Assembly: GCA_963662155.1 (NCBI GenBank)
Contig: OY759271.1
Coordinates: forward strand, 21,972,729-22,036,728
DNA from: Lamellibrachia columna
Taxonomy: Eukaryota > Annelida > Polychaeta > Sabellida > Siboglinidae
DNA length: 64,000 bases
Direction: 5' to 3'
Within the stretch, counting starts at the first letter, position 1. Every line of letters begins with the position of its first letter. The notes below the pieces were generated by a model, which saw only the letters and a list, made by a program, of their open reading frames with translations, had not been told where the DNA came from and did no database searches. Position numbers and translations under genes: made by a program. Below, piece by piece: positions 1-13,120 of the stretch.

Positions 1-518
1 GTTGCCCTGAGAGCAGTCCAAGTCTGTTGGTTGCCATTAGAGCAGTCCAAGTCTGTTGGCTGCCCTGAGAGCAGTCCAAGGCTGTTGGTTGCCCTGAGAG
101 CAGTCCAAGTCTGTTGGTTGCCATTAGAGCAGTCCAAGTCTGTTGGCTGCCCTGAGAGCAGTCCAAGTCTGTTGGTTGCCCTGAGAGCAGTCCAAGTCTG
201 TTGGTTGCCATTAGAGCAGTCCAAGTCTGTTGGTTGCCCTGAGAGCAGTCCAAGTCTGTTGGTTGCCCTGAGAGCAGTCCAAGTCTGTTGGTTGCCCTGA
301 GAGCAGTCCAAGTCTGTTGGTTGCCCTGAGAGCAGTCCAAGTCTGTTGGTTGCCCTGAGAGCAGTCCAAGTCTGATGGTTGCCATTAGAGCAGTCCAAGG
401 CTGTTGGTTGCCCTGAGAGCAGTCCAAGTCTGTTGGTTGCCCTGAGAGCAGTCCAAGTCTGTTGGTTGCCCTGAGAGCAGTCCAAGTCTGTTGGTTGCCC
501 TGAGAGCTGTCCAAGTCC
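1..518. repeat. 30-bp minisatellite, about 17 copies, truncated by window start
   Basis: Head-to-tail 30-bp unit with core gagcagtccaagtctgttgg. Units alternate between 'gttgccctga' and 'gttgccatta' starts. The last unit diverges at about 505-518. The unit has no stop in one forward frame and one reverse frame, so apparent ORFs here are by-products of periodicity. The array continues beyond the left edge. Confidence 0.97.
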
Positions 519-898
519 AATGTCTGGTGGCACAACAAGGCCTCAGTGATACTGATCCACCCAGGACAATGTGGCTGAGAATTAAGGCAACATGGAACAT
601 AACTAGTGCTTTATGCTTGCATAAAGGCCAACTCGCATAGCAATGGCCAATTGCTGCAAACAGTTAAAGGCCATTTGGGAAAATAAATCATGTTTATTCT
701 GCTAAGAACCTTTTGCAACGAATCCACACAATCGCCCAGCAATCGACAGTCAGACACAGAGGGGGAGTTGGTCGGTCAACACTAAGAAGTAAATATTTCT
801 TTCTAGTAGCTCTAGGTATGAAAAAAATAAAATTGCTTCAATAAATGTAAATTAAATTTAATGGCATTTCTATCTATGACATTTGAGCTAGGTTATTA
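519..898. other. Spacer without recognisable gene
   Basis: Unique, AT-leaning sequence between two arrays. I see no coding signal, RNA gene or transposon motif in it. Confidence 0.5.
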
Positions 899-3855
899 TT
901 TATTACAAGGACAGTGTATGCTACTGTATTCTATTTATCTCAACAATTTATTACAAGGACAGTGTATGCTACTGTATTCTATTTATCTCAACAATTTATT
1001 ACAAGGACAGTGTATGCTACTGTATTCTATTTATCTCAACAATTTATTACAAGGACAGTGTATGCTACTGTATTCTATTTATCTCAACAATTTATTACAA
1101 GGACAGTGTATGCTACTGTATTCTATTTATCTCAACAATTTATTACAAGGACAGTGTATGCTACTGTATTCTATTTATCTCAACAATTATTACAAGGACA
1201 GTGTATGCTACTGTATTCTATTTATCTCAACAATTTATTACAAGGACAGTGTATGCTACTGTATTCTATTTATCTCAACAATTTATTACAAGGACAGTGT
1301 ATGCTACTGTATTCTATTTATCTCAACAATTATTACAAGGACAGTGTATGCTACTGTATTCTATTTATCTCAATAATTTATTACAAGGACAGTGTATGCT
1401 ACTGTATTCTATTTATCTCAACAATTTATTACAAGGACAGTGTATGCTACTGTATTCTATTTATCTCAACAATTATTACAAGGACAGTGTATGCTACTGT
1501 ATTCTATTTATCTCAACAATTTATTACAAGGACAGTGTATGCTACTGTATTCTATTTATCTCAACAATTATTACAAGGACAGTGTATGCTACTGTATTCT
1601 ATTTATCTCAACAATTTATTACAAGGACAGTGTATGCTACTGTATTCTATTTATCTCAACAATTTATTACAAGGACAGTGTATGCTACTGTATTCTATTT
1701 ATCTCAACAATTTATTACAAGGACAGTGTATGCTACTGTATTCTATTTATCTCAACAATTTATTACAAGGACAGTGTATGCTACTGTATTCTATTTATCT
1801 CAACAATTTATTACAAGGACAGTGTATGCTACTGTATTCTATTTATCTCAACAATTTATTACAAGGACAGTGTATGCTACTGTATTCTATTTATCTCAAC
1901 AATTATTACAAGGACAGTGTATGCTACTGTATTCTATTTATCTCAACAATTTATTACAAGGACAGTGTATGCTACTGTATTCTATTTATCTCAACAATTT
2001 ATTACAAGGACAGTGTATGCTACTGTATTCTATTTATCTCAACAATTTATTACAAGGACAGTGTATGCTACTGTATTCTATTTATCTCAACAATTTATTA
2101 CAAGGACAGTGTATGCTACTGTATTCTATTTATCTCAACAATTATTACAAGGACAGTGTATGCTACTGTATTCTATTTATCTCAACAATTTATTACAAGG
2201 ACAGTGTATGCTACTGTATTCTATTTATCTCAACAATTATTACAAGGACAGTGTATGCTACTGTATTCTATTTATCTCAACAATTTATTACAAGGACAGT
2301 GTATGCTACTGTATTCTATTTATCTCAACAATTTATTACAAGGACAGTGTATGCTACTGTATTCTATTTATCTCAACAATTTATTACAAGGACAGTGTAT
2401 GCTACTGTATTCTATTTATCTCAACAATTTATTACAAGGACAGTGTATGCTACTGTATTCTATTTATCTCAACAATTATTACAAGGACAGTGTATGCTAC
2501 TGTATTCTATTTATCTCAACAATTATTACAAGGACAGTGTATGCTACTGTATTCTATTTATCTCAACAATTTATTACAAGGACAGTGTATGCTACTGTAT
2601 TCTATTTATCTCAACAATTATTACAAGGACAGTGTATGCTACTGTATTCTATTTATCTCAACAATGTATTACAAGGACAGTGTATGCTACTGTATTCTAT
2701 TTATCTCAACAATTTATTACAAGGACAGTGTATGCTACTGTATTCTATTTATCTCAACAATTTATTACAAGGACAGTGTATGCTACTGTATTCTATTTAT
2801 CTCAACAATTTATTACAAGGACAGTGTATGCTACTGTATTCTATTTATCTCAACAATTATTACAAGGACAGTGTATGCTACTGTATTCTATTTATCTCAA
2901 CAATTATTACAAGGACAGTGTATGCTACTGTATTCTATTTATCTCAACAATTTATTACAAGGACAGTGTATGCTACTGTATTCTATTTATCTCAACAATT
3001 TATTACAAGGACAGTGTATGCTACTGTATTCTATTTATCTCAACAATTATTACAAGGACAGTGTATGCTACTGTATTCTATTTATCTCAACAATTATTAC
3101 AAGGACAGTGTATGCTACTGTATTCTATTTATCTCAACAATTATTACAAGGACAGTGTATGCTACTGTATTCTATTTATCTCAACAATTTATTACAAGGA
3201 CAGTGTATGCTACTGTATTCTATTTATCTCAACAATTTATTACAAGGACAGTGTATGCTACTGTATTCTATTTATCTCAACAATTATTACAAGGACAGTG
3301 TATGCTACTGTATTCTATTTATCTCAACAATTATTACAAGGACAGTGTATGCTACTGTATTCTATTTATCTCAACAATTTATTACAAGGACAGTGTATGC
3401 TACTGTATTCTATTTATCTTAACAATTATTACAAGGACAGTGTATGCTACTGTATTCTATTTATCTCAACAATTTATTACAAGGACAGTGTATGCTACTG
3501 TATTCTATTTATCTCAACAATTTATTACAAGGACAGTGTATGCTACTGTATTCTATTTATCTCAACAATTTATTACAAGGACAGTGTATGCTACTGTATT
3601 CTATTTATCTCAACAATTATTACAAGGACAGTGTATGCTACTGTATTCTATTTATCTCAACAATTTATTACAAGGACAGTGTATGCTACTGTATTCTATT
3701 TATCTCAACAATTTATTACAAGGACAGTGTATGCTACTGTATTCTATTTATCTCAACAATTTATTACAAGGACAGTGTATGCTACTGTATTCTATTTATC
3801 TCAACAATTTATTACAAGGACAGTGTATGCTACTGTATTCTATTTATCTCAACAA
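899..3855. repeat. 48/47-bp minisatellite, about 62 nearly identical copies
   Basis: The unit carries ggacagtgtatgctactg. It exists in two lengths that differ by one T at the junction (caacaatttatt = 48 bp, caacaattatt = 47 bp). Apart from this indel, copies are almost identical, with rare single variants near 1372, 2663 and 3420. All three forward frames of the 48-bp unit are stop-free, so each 47-bp unit only shifts the frame and three overlapping ORFs of 676-1006 codons appear. None has gene-like composition or independent support. Near-identity implies recent amplification or homogenisation. Confidence 0.98.
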
Positions 3856-3919
3856 TTTCTCAATAAAAAATTACTGTTTAAAATTCTATTTGAATTTCTA
3901 TTTACATCTCTCAGTCTCT

Positions 3920-3948
3920 GTGACAGCCCTGTAAAGTTGTATTTGATA
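3920..3948 (+). repeat. Left arm of a 29-bp inverted repeat flanking the 32-bp satellite
   Basis: The stretch with ccctgtaaagttgtatttg is the reverse complement of 6311-6339 at 28 of 29 positions. The pair brackets the whole 3.95-6.3 kb satellite block, which is what a transposable element with an internal tandem core would look like. Confidence 0.85.
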
Positions 3949-4133
3949 TTCATATTACCACCTGACATGAAGGCTTGTGGTTTCATATTACCATCTGACA
4001 TAAAAGCTGAGGTGACATATTACCACCTGACATGAAGGCTATTGGTGTCCTATTACCACCTGACATGAAGGCTATTGGTGTCCTATTACCACCTGACATG
4101 AAGGCTGTGGTGTCATATTACCCCCTGGCAGGC
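3945..4133. repeat. Degenerate 32-33-bp repeat, about 5 copies
   Basis: Five diverged units with core accacctgacatgaaggct. This is the same family as the large array at 4581-6250 but in the 'acatgaa' form rather than 'acttgaa'. It is separated from the main array by about 450 bp of unrelated sequence. Confidence 0.9.
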
Positions 4134-4580
4134 AATTGATTCTAAAAAATGTGAAATATTACAAAGTGACATTACTCACATTTTTATTAGAGATTTCTGA
4201 TTTCTGATCAGATTACAATCATTGAACAAAAGAATGGCTCAAGAAATGCTGGTCTGAGCCCACTTCGTACTGCTCGATAGTTAAAGTATCATCCTAAATT
4301 ATCCTCTGTGTAGCAGCAGGAATATTAATACGCACTCAATCATTGCTGAGTGCCTGTGATGGAAATGAGTAGCTAATCTATGGGCTCGCAACGATTTTCA
4401 TTTTGCATTCATAGATGATATGAAATAATTGGAAGGTGGAGGATGTGAACTCCACGGTGCTCACGGTGCTCACGAACTGAACCTGCTTTAATAAAGTAGT
4501 AGTTTGGTTGTCTTCTGTGCAAATCATGCATTTTCCTGCTTGAATAGTTCTATCTGACATGTTTGTGACATTCTGGAGAA
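4134..4580. other. Non-repetitive interruption inside the 32-bp satellite block
   Basis: About 450 bp of unique sequence between two parts of one satellite family. It could be an insertion or the ancestral internal part of the host element. A 73-codon minus-strand frame at 4378-4599 runs into the repeat and resembles nothing I know. Confidence 0.5.
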
Positions 4581-6250
4581 ATGAAGGCTGTGGTGTCATA
4601 TTACCACCTGACTTGAAAGCTGTGGTATCATATTAGCACCTGACTTGAAAGCTGTGGTATCATATTAGCACCTGACTTGAAAGCTGTGGTATCATATTAG
4701 CACCTGACTTGAAAGCTGTGGTATCATATTAGCACCTGACTTGAAAGCTGTGGTATCATATTAGCACCTGACTTGAAAGCTGTGGTATCATATTAGCACC
4801 TGACTTGAAAGCTGTGGTATCATATTACCACCTGACTTGAAAGCTGTGGTATCATATTACTACCTGACTTGAAAGCTGTGGTATCATATTAGCACCTGAC
4901 TTGAAAGCTGTGGTATCATATTACCACCTGACTTGAAGGCTGTGGTATCATATTACCACCTGACTTGAAAGCTGTGGTATCATATTACCACCTGACTTGA
5001 AAGCCGTGGTATCATATTACCACCTGACTTGAAAGCTGTGGTATCATATTACCACCTGACTTGAAAGCTGTGGTGTCATATTACCACCTGACTTGAAAGC
5101 TGTGGTATCATATTAGCACCTGACTTGAAAGATGTGGTATCATATTACCACCTGACTTGAAAGCTGTGGTGTCATATTACCACCTGACTTGAAAGCTGTG
5201 GTGTCATATTAGCACCTGACTTGAAAGCTGTGGTGTCATATTACCACTTGACTTGAAGGCTGTGGTATCATATTACCACCTGACTTGAAAGCTGTGGTGT
5301 CATATTACCACCTGACTTGAAAGCTGTGGTATCATATTACCACCTGACTTGAAAGATGTGGTATCATATTACCACCTGACTTGAAAGCTGTGGTGTCATA
5401 TTACCACTTGACTTGAAGGCTGTGGTATCATATTAGCACCTGACTTGAAATATGTGGTATCATATTACCACCTGACTTGAAAGCTGTGGTGTCATATTAC
5501 CACCTGACTTGAAAGCTGTGGTGTCATATTAGCACCTGACTTGAAAGCTGTGGTATCATATTACTACCTGACTTGAAAGCTGTGGTATCATATTAGCACC
5601 TGACTTGAAAGCTGTGGTATCATATTACCACCTGACTTGAAGGCTGTGGTGTCATATTACCACCTAACTTGAAAGCTGTGGTATCATATTACCACCTGAC
5701 TTGAAAGCTGTGGTGTCATATTACCACCTGACTTGAAAGCCGTGGTATCATATTACCACCTGACTTGAAAGCTGTGGTGTCATATTACCACCTAACTTGA
5801 AAGCTGTGGTATCATATTAGCACCTGACTTGAAAGCTGTGGTATCATATTACCACCTGACTTGAAAGCTGTGGTATCATATTACTACCTGACTTGAAAGC
5901 TGTGGTATCATATTAGCACCTGACTTGAAAGCTGTGGTATCATATTAGCACCTGACTTGAAAGCTGTGGTATCATATTACCACCTGACTTGAAAGCTGTG
6001 GTATCATATTACCACCTGACTTGAAGACTGTGGTGTCATATTACCACCTGACTTGAAGACTGTGGTGTCATATTAGCACCTGACTTGAAGGCTGTGGTAT
6101 CATATTACCACCTGACTTGAAAGCTGTGGTGTCATATTACCACCTGACTTGAAAGCTGTGGTGTCATATTACCACCTGACTTGAAGACTGTGGTGTCATA
6201 TTACCACCTGACTTGAAGACTGTGGTGTCATATTAGCACCTGACATGAAG
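4581..6250. repeat. 32-bp minisatellite, about 52 copies
   Basis: Core tatta(c/g)cacctgacttgaaagctgtgg with a few recurrent variants: gtatca/gtgtca, tagcacc/taccacc, aaagctg/aaggctg/aagactg. Variant order recurs locally, indicating multi-unit duplications. The 32-bp period is not a multiple of three and no long frame crosses it. Confidence 0.97.
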
Positions 6251-6261
6251 TGTAGCTAGCA

Positions 6262-6385
6262 CAGCCTTTATGTCAGGTGGTAAAATGATACCACAGCCTT
6301 CATGACTGAATGTCAAATACAACTTTACAGGGCTGTCACATATTACTGCCTGACATGAAGGCTGTAGTGTCATATTACCACCTTC
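6262..6385. repeat. Inverted copy of the 32-bp satellite, the right 29-bp arm and a last direct copy
   Basis: At 6262-6310 the satellite unit appears in reverse orientation (tttatgtcaggtggta). Next comes the 29-bp right arm (6311-6339) and then one direct-orientation unit (6340-6385). The orientation switch and the arm matching 3920-3948 suggest an inversion or a foldback-type element boundary. Confidence 0.8.
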
Positions 6386-6461
6386 AATCTTCTAAGTCTG
6401 ATAAAAGAAGCCTCTTATGTCCGTGTATACGTATGTGTTGTGTGTATACTCGCACGCACGC

Positions 6462-6845
6462 GAACTAGTATGTCGTAGTGGATACTAGATGGGTTCAAAG
6501 TGAACTAGCATGTCATAGTAGATACTAGATGGGTTCAAAGTGAACTAGCATGTCGTAGTGGATACTAGATGGGTTCAAAGTGAACTAGCATGTCGTAGTG
6601 GATACTAGATGGGTTCAAAGTGAACTAGCATGTCGTAGTGGATACTAGATGGGTTCAAAGTGAACTAGCATGTCGTAGTGGATACTAGATGGGTTCCAAG
6701 TGAACTAGCATGTCATAGTGGATACTAGATGGGTTCCAAGTGAACTAGCATGTCATAGTGGATACTAGATTGGTTCCAAGTGAACTAGCATGTCATAGTG
6801 GATACTAGATGGGTTCCAAGTGAACTAGCATGTTGTAGTGGATGG
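6462..6845. repeat. 40-bp minisatellite, about 9.6 copies
   Basis: Core gtggatactagatgggttc. Early copies carry 'ttcaaag' and 'gtcgtag'; later copies carry 'ttccaag' and 'gtcatag'. A single diverged monomer of the same sequence occurs far away at about 54145-54180, so the unit comes from an interspersed repeat. Confidence 0.96.
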
Positions 6846-8160
6846 GTTAGATTTGAGGAGGAATATTTCAGGTCTATAAAAGCACAAACACTTGAAGATA
6901 CATCACAGCCACAGTACATTAATTAAAGTGCACTACTATGGCACTGGGACACATTACCCACAGCTGAACAGCCTATCAGTGTTGTCATAATATATTATTC
7001 CAATCCAAAGCCTACTATGTCACAATCCATCTCATTTTCAGCTGGACACATTAAGCTGTTGTAGAGAGCAGGATTTAGTTTTCGCACTCAGACTACTACA
7101 ACCAGGCTGCTTCTAACCATCACATCTACCGTTACATACTAGTTGCCTTGTGTATAGAGGGCACACAGGCAGCATCTTTAGGGAGGTTTATTAAACACCC
7201 AAACAAACTGGCAAAATAACGCACTGAACAAGTGAGCCACAATGCTTAGATATACTACCTGACTTGGGATAAATTACATTATATCACAACAATTGCAGTA
7301 CACCAATTTCAAGTCCACATAAAAATACTAATTCCAATTACAGAATACCAATTCTAATTCACATGAAAATAAGAGTATGAGAACAGAGCAACTAAAGGAA
7401 TTTGTGTTTCAGTTCCAGTTACAATGTTATTCACCACAAGTCTGCATATTGACATTAATTTCTATATAACTAACCAACCCTTTTTATTAATTAAAATAAT
7501 CTTGAAAGTTGTAAACATGCACATATTTAATGGTATTAAAGGTAAAGGAATATTGCATGACCAGTAACTCAAATATGAACACAATATAATTATAAATGAA
7601 GACTGCTCAGTAAATGAAATAGTAAATAGGACATCTAGCTGCCTCTGAACATGGCCACCAACAGCTGCAGGGGCTTCCCTGGTCAGCCATGGTCAAACAG
7701 ATTACCATCACATTGTGTAGACAAATCAGGCAGCTACACTTTGACCAATCCAGAACAAATCTAATGTTTTTCTACATATTTCATTTTAAGACCAACAGAT
7801 GCTATGATTACATTCTTCCGCTCATATGAATGCCATATTGGACATGTATGGAAAGCGATGTCTTGCAAAGTGTCTATTGCTTTGCCTGATCAGCAGTTGA
7901 AACAGAACCCAGGTTTATGCCACATAATCACCAGATCTGTACAGTGGTGTCTTCATGGCAGGGCATTCTTACACAGCAATATCGCCTTAGAGAATGAAGT
8001 CTTGCCATGCACTGGGAGCAACCAGATCCCACTCTGCAGAGGACAGAGACTGACATTTGATCTGCAGGTGGTGTCATGGCAGGACAACCCATTGGCTGTG
8101 AATTGTGGAGCTCATTTTTCCATTGCATTTTTCCTTGAGAATGAGACAATGTTCTATAAA
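6846..8160. other. Intergenic spacer, AT-rich, no gene recognised
   Basis: About 1.3 kb without tandem repeats. A forward frame from 7804 stays open for about 119 codons before entering the next array. It has no recognisable domain and no splice context that I would trust. Confidence 0.45.
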
Positions 8161-8908
8161 TGTTTTACCTCACACTCCATTACAACTCACTGTTTTATCT
8201 CACACTCCATTACAACTCACTGTTTTATCTCACACTCCATTACAACTCACTGTTTTACCTCACACTCCATTACAATTCACTGTTTTATCTCACACTCCAT
8301 TACAACTCACTGTTTTATCTCACACTCCATTACAACTCACTGTTTTATCTCACACTCCATTACAACTCACTGTTTTATCTCACACTCCATTACAACTCAC
8401 TGTTTTATCTCACACTCCATTACAACTCACTGTTTTACCTCACACTCCATTACAATTCACTGTTTTATCTCACACTCCATTACAACTCACTGTTTTACCT
8501 CACACTCCATTACAACTCACTGTTTTATCTCACACTCCATTACAACTCACTGTTTTATCTCACACTCCATTACAACTCACTGTTTTACCTCACACTCCAT
8601 TACAATTCACTGTTTTACCTCACACTCCATTACAACTCACTGTTTTATCTCACACTCCATTACAATTCACTGTTTTACCTCACACTCCATTACAATTCAC
8701 TGTTTTACCTCACACTCCATTACAATTCATTGTTTTACCTCACACCCATTACAACTCACTCTTTTACCTCACACTCCATTACAATTCACTGTTTTACCTC
8801 ACACTCCATTACAACTCACTGTTTTATCTCACACTCCATTACAACTCACTGTTTTACCTCACACTCCATTACAATTCACTGTTTTACCTCACACTCCATT
8901 ATAATTCC
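8161..8908. repeat. 30-bp minisatellite, about 25 copies
   Basis: Unit with cacactccattacaa, alternating ta(c/t)ctc and aa(c/t)tcac variants. One copy near 8744 has lost two bases. All three forward frames are open over most of the array, so the 276-377-codon ORFs are not evidence of a protein. Confidence 0.97.
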
Positions 8909-9392
8909 CTGTACATATCCCAGCAGCAGTGGTAACTGTACATATCCCAGCAGCAGTGGTAACCGTACATATCCCAGCAGCAGTGGTAACTGTATATATC
9001 CCAGCAGCAGTGGTAACTGTACATATCCCAGCAGCAGTGGTAACTGTACATATCCCAGCAGCAGTGGTAACCGTACATATCCCAGCAGCAGTGGTAACTT
9101 TACATATTCCAGCAGCAGTGGTAACTGTACATATCCCAGCAGCAGTATTAACTGTACGTATCCTAGCAGCAGTGGTAACTGTACATATCCCAGCAGCAGT
9201 GGTAACTGTACATATTCCAGCAGCAGTGGTAACTGTACATATCCTAGCAGCAGTGGTAACTGTATACATTGTATATCCCAACAGCAGTGGTAACTGTACA
9301 TATCCCAGCAGCAGTGGTAACTGTACATATCCCAGCAGCAGTGGTAACTGTACGTATCCCAAAAGCAGTGGTAATTGTACATATCTCCAACA
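8909..9392. repeat. 27-bp minisatellite, about 17 copies
   Basis: Core cccagcagcagtggtaactg, directly abutting the preceding 30-bp array without a gap. One junction at about 9262-9275 carries extra sequence. Long frames are open on both strands, a consequence of the 27-bp stop-free unit. Confidence 0.96.
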
Positions 9393-9510
9393 ACATTTCC
9401 ACACCGTCTCAAACAAAGCCTCCTTCATTTGTTTGTTCCCAGATGCGGCTATGATTTACAAAGTGGCCATATCTACAAAAAATAGGCTAAATATTACTTA
9501 ATAATACATG

Positions 9511-9618
9511 CATGTTATATCTACCACAGAGCCATGTTATATCTACCACAGAGCCATGTTATATCTACCACAGAGCCATGTTATATCTACCACAGAGCCA
9601 TGTTATATCTACCACAGA
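9511..9618. repeat. 22-bp minisatellite, 5 copies
   Basis: Five near-perfect copies with core gttatatctaccacagag. Short and homogeneous. Confidence 0.95.
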
Positions 9619-9723
9619 GTCAACTGTTTCCTAACAAATGTGGCCTCAATTCGTATGTGCCTGACACTATCCTAGTGAAACTTTCATGTATGGAATCTAG
9701 CAAACAACATCTAGAAAACATCT

Positions 9724-9981
9724 CAACACACCTGGGCAAACTGAGTTACCTGACGACAACACACTTGGGCAAACTGAGTTACCTGGAGACAACACACCTG
9801 GGCAGACTGAGTTACCTGAAGATAACACACCTGGGCAGACAGTTACCTGGTGCCAACACATCTGGGCAGACAGAGTTACCTGTAGATAACACACCTGGGC
9901 AGATAGATTTACCTGAAGACAACACATCTGGGCAGACAAAATTACCTGAAGACAACATACCCGGGCAGACAGTTACCTGAA
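9724..9981. repeat. 33-bp minisatellite, about 8 diverged copies
   Basis: Core cacctgggcagac followed by gagttacctga. Copies differ by several substitutions and one deletion, so this array looks older than its neighbours. Confidence 0.93.
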
Positions 9982-10978
9982 GAGTAGCTTCATGACATGC
10001 TGTACTTGGGGCAGTATCTGTGAGGAGTTGGACTGGTCCGGAGCCAGAGCCGTGGCTGTCATCCTCTCTAGCAATGACAAGGTCTGTATCCTAGCACGTG
10101 TGTCCACTGGGTGTCTACAGCAAGGACTAGCTCACACTGGCTGCAGCACCTTAGTGCCCTACCTCACCATCTCAATGTCCACAGACTGCTGTGGCTAATC
10201 ACTGCTGGACACAGTCTTACCTGCACACAGCCCACACATTGACCAGCTACAATTACAGCCACTAGATGACCAGACAATCACTGCATGATCAAATGACCAC
10301 CCCCCAAATACTAATGGATGATATACGAGGACATAAACCAGTTACTGTCAGCACAAATGGATTAGTATTATATTACCTTTTTTCCTCCTGCAACTGACGA
10401 ATAACCTACAAGACATTGGTTGCCGTGGCAACTGAAAGCGGGTTCAGCCACTACTATGCATGTACTTACTATAGGCATTGATGTGGCTCTTACACCAGAT
10501 GTGCACATTCTGTAACATCAACAGTACTAGAGTGTTCAACAGTCATGTACAAAAAACTGCAGGCTCTGTGTTAATCTCTGTGTTAATCTCTAAACTGACA
10601 GCACCTTTGATCAAAAAGCAAATCATGAAAACAACATTACATTATCCCCATCAGTTAATGTCTAGTCTACTTGTTCCAAAGAGACAACACAAGGAGCAAG
10701 TTAGAGGCGTAGTCTAGCAATGTGTTTGTTTGTCTTGTTAAATGTCTAGTTAGACTTCTCTATGTTGTGCTGCATTCTATCAAATAGTCACATCAGTGGG
10801 ATTCAGTACTGCAGAATTTGCTTTGAACAAACTGCATTCAATGTTTTGCTCATGGTACAAACTACTAAACATTGGACAATAGCATCAAATCCTAAAGTGC
10901 AAAAACATACAGTTAAGTTGCTGTGTGTAACATAAATGCATAAATACATGTCAATTGATGTGGTTCACATTTGACTAC
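9982..10978. other. Spacer without recognisable gene
   Basis: About 1 kb of unique sequence. Short frames at 9992-10198 and 10478-10717 have no recognisable motif and no convincing splice sites. Confidence 0.45.
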
Positions 10979-11425
10979 TGTGTGCATTGTGTTCACATCA
11001 ATTCACATCCAACCAGAGTGTGCATTGTGTTTACATCAATTCACACCCAACCGGAGTGTGCATTATGTTCACATCAATTCACACCCAACCAGGGTGGCAT
11101 TATGTTCACATCAATTCACACCCAACCAGGGTGTGCAGTGTGTTTACATCAGCTCACAACCAACCAGAGTGTGAACTGTGTTTACATCAACTCACACCCA
11201 ACCAGAGTGTGCATTGTGTTTACATCAACTCACACCCAACCAGAGCGTGCATTGTGTTTACATCAATTCACACCCAACCAGAGTGTGCATTGTGTTTACA
11301 TCAATTCACACATCAACTCACAACCAACCAGAGTGTGCATTGTGTTTACATCAATTCACACCCAACCAGAGTGTGCAGTGTGTTTACCTCAGTTCACACC
11401 CAACCAGAGTGTGCATTGTGTTTAC
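10979..11425. repeat. 38-bp minisatellite, about 12 copies
   Basis: Unit with cacacccaaccagagtgtgc. One copy is interrupted by a partial 'catcaactcac' duplication near 11310. 38 bp is not a codon multiple, yet all three forward frames are open over the array. Confidence 0.95.
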
Positions 11426-11543
11426 TGTTCAAAGCAATTTACACCAACTTTGGTTCACTGGGCCCAAATCAACTCACAAAATTTTTATTTATTCTGTGGA
11501 GCCACACCAATTCACACGCTTATACACTAGGTCTGTTCAGCAT

Positions 11544-11735
11544 GAATGCGCACCAATGTGAATGTACACCAGCGTTAATGCACACCAGCGTGAATGCACA
11601 CCAGCGCGAAAGTACACCAGCGTGAATGCACACCAGCGTGAATGCACACCAGCGTGAATGCACACCAAAGTGAATGCACACCAGTGTGAATGTGCACCAG
11701 CATGAACGTGCACTAGCGTGAATGCGCACCAGTGT
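11544..11735. repeat. 16-bp minisatellite, 12 copies
   Basis: Unit gtgaatgcacaccagc with scattered substitutions (aatgt, caaag, ttaat). Confidence 0.95.
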
Positions 11736-13120
11736 TAATATGATTTACAGAATACTATTGGCAACAACTAATTTGCGCTAACTGACACTACCACAAAGCC
11801 GTTGAAACAACAGCACGGCCAGCTCGACACAAGAACATCAGGTGATTAATTAATTAGGATGGAAGAGGCTTTCACACTAATGACTTATGCTGCAGATGAC
11901 AGTTACTATCAATGCAATTGCATCCTGTGTTGGCAAGCAGGGCAAGTCTTCTTTTGTGAATGAACACATTCTTTTATGATTTGATAAAGAGAAAATAATA
12001 ATTAGACTGTAATGTAATATAATATCATATTAATATCAAGTTCATAAACTATATGAATATTATTTCAATGTCATATCCACCTATGGACATCAGTTTTACC
12101 ATTTACATCTTTGTCGAAAATTCAGTCTAGGGCTGAACTTCTACAAGTCATTCATGAAGATATTCTGCCCTGGACAGAATGTCATCAAAGATGCAAAAGA
12201 TAACATGCTTACAATTTTATTTTATTTATTACATAACCATGTAGCCTTCAGATGCTTATTTTTGTTTGGCATATTTTCAGCTGCATATGATTTTAGTGGA
12301 TGCGTTTACAAGTCGGGCGCTACCAATCAACTATTTAACTATTCCGGGGGTGGAGTTGGAGGTGAAAAGGTTAACAGTAATCTTACAGCAGAACAATTAA
12401 CTTCCCATTGAATGCATGACGCCCCTTCCTCCCTACCCACCCACCCCCCACCTCTCCATACATCTTGTTCAATTTATTATTTCCTCATCAACTTATACAA
12501 GCAGATAAAGTAGTGTAATCCACTTTGTGGTTGCCAAGCAACACAGAATGGGCGGAAAGAGGGTCAACAAAAAAACCTAGATCAGTTTCTAATAGCTGAG
12601 CACTTTAACCCTCCCTTAATCCCAGGATGAATGGGAGACACCTGTCAAATCTTTGTAACAGTTCATCAAGTTTTCCTATCAATGGTGTTGGGAAGATCAT
12701 GTCTTTGATTGTGTCTAAGTATTGTTCATCACATTATACATCCATAATTTTATTAGAAATTGGATCTTCAGCTACATTAGGCTTTCTAGGCTTGGGCCCC
12801 ATTTTGGCGGAAACAATTGTTATTTCTCGAGTTTGTCAACAAGCACAGCTACACCCTGTTGCCCGTCTAGACAACCGTGTGCTGGGCGGCTTGTTCTGCT
12901 TCAGCACACAGCCGAGTGATAATGACAGTGGTCAGGACATCAATTGGCACTTCTCATTTTTAGTGATATACTTCCTCACCTTTTATATGCATCAACTACG
13001 TCACGCCAACCAGAAATTGTGCACCCTCACTTTGAACCCACCAGAACTCGCCCTCTCCATTCTTACGAGTCTGTGTAGAGCAGAGCCAAAAAACATGCGG
13101 GCTCCTAACACATTAGATAC
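11736..13120. other. Spacer without recognisable gene
   Basis: 1.4 kb of unique sequence including a C-rich run at 12421-12455. A forward frame from 12627 runs about 165 codons before entering the 45-bp array. It includes a hydrophobic stretch but no domain or splice context I can name, so I do not call a gene. Confidence 0.4.

Noticed and set aside
914..4035. ORFs of 676-1006 codons over the 48/47-bp array as real proteins
   Set aside because: All three forward frames are open for the same stretch because the unit has no stop. There is no non-repeat domain, splice context or codon signature.
7804..8160. 119-codon open stretch before the 30-bp array as a gene 5' end
   Set aside because: No recognisable motif, no donor at the array edge, and the frame simply runs into stop-free repeats.
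12421..12455. C-rich tract as telomeric or i-motif element
   Set aside because: Irregular CCCA/CCTCC runs without a telomeric period.
12627..13120. Membrane-like frame upstream of the 45-bp array
   Set aside because: Hydrophobic but without domain, splice or conservation evidence. Length is plausible by chance next to a stop-free array.
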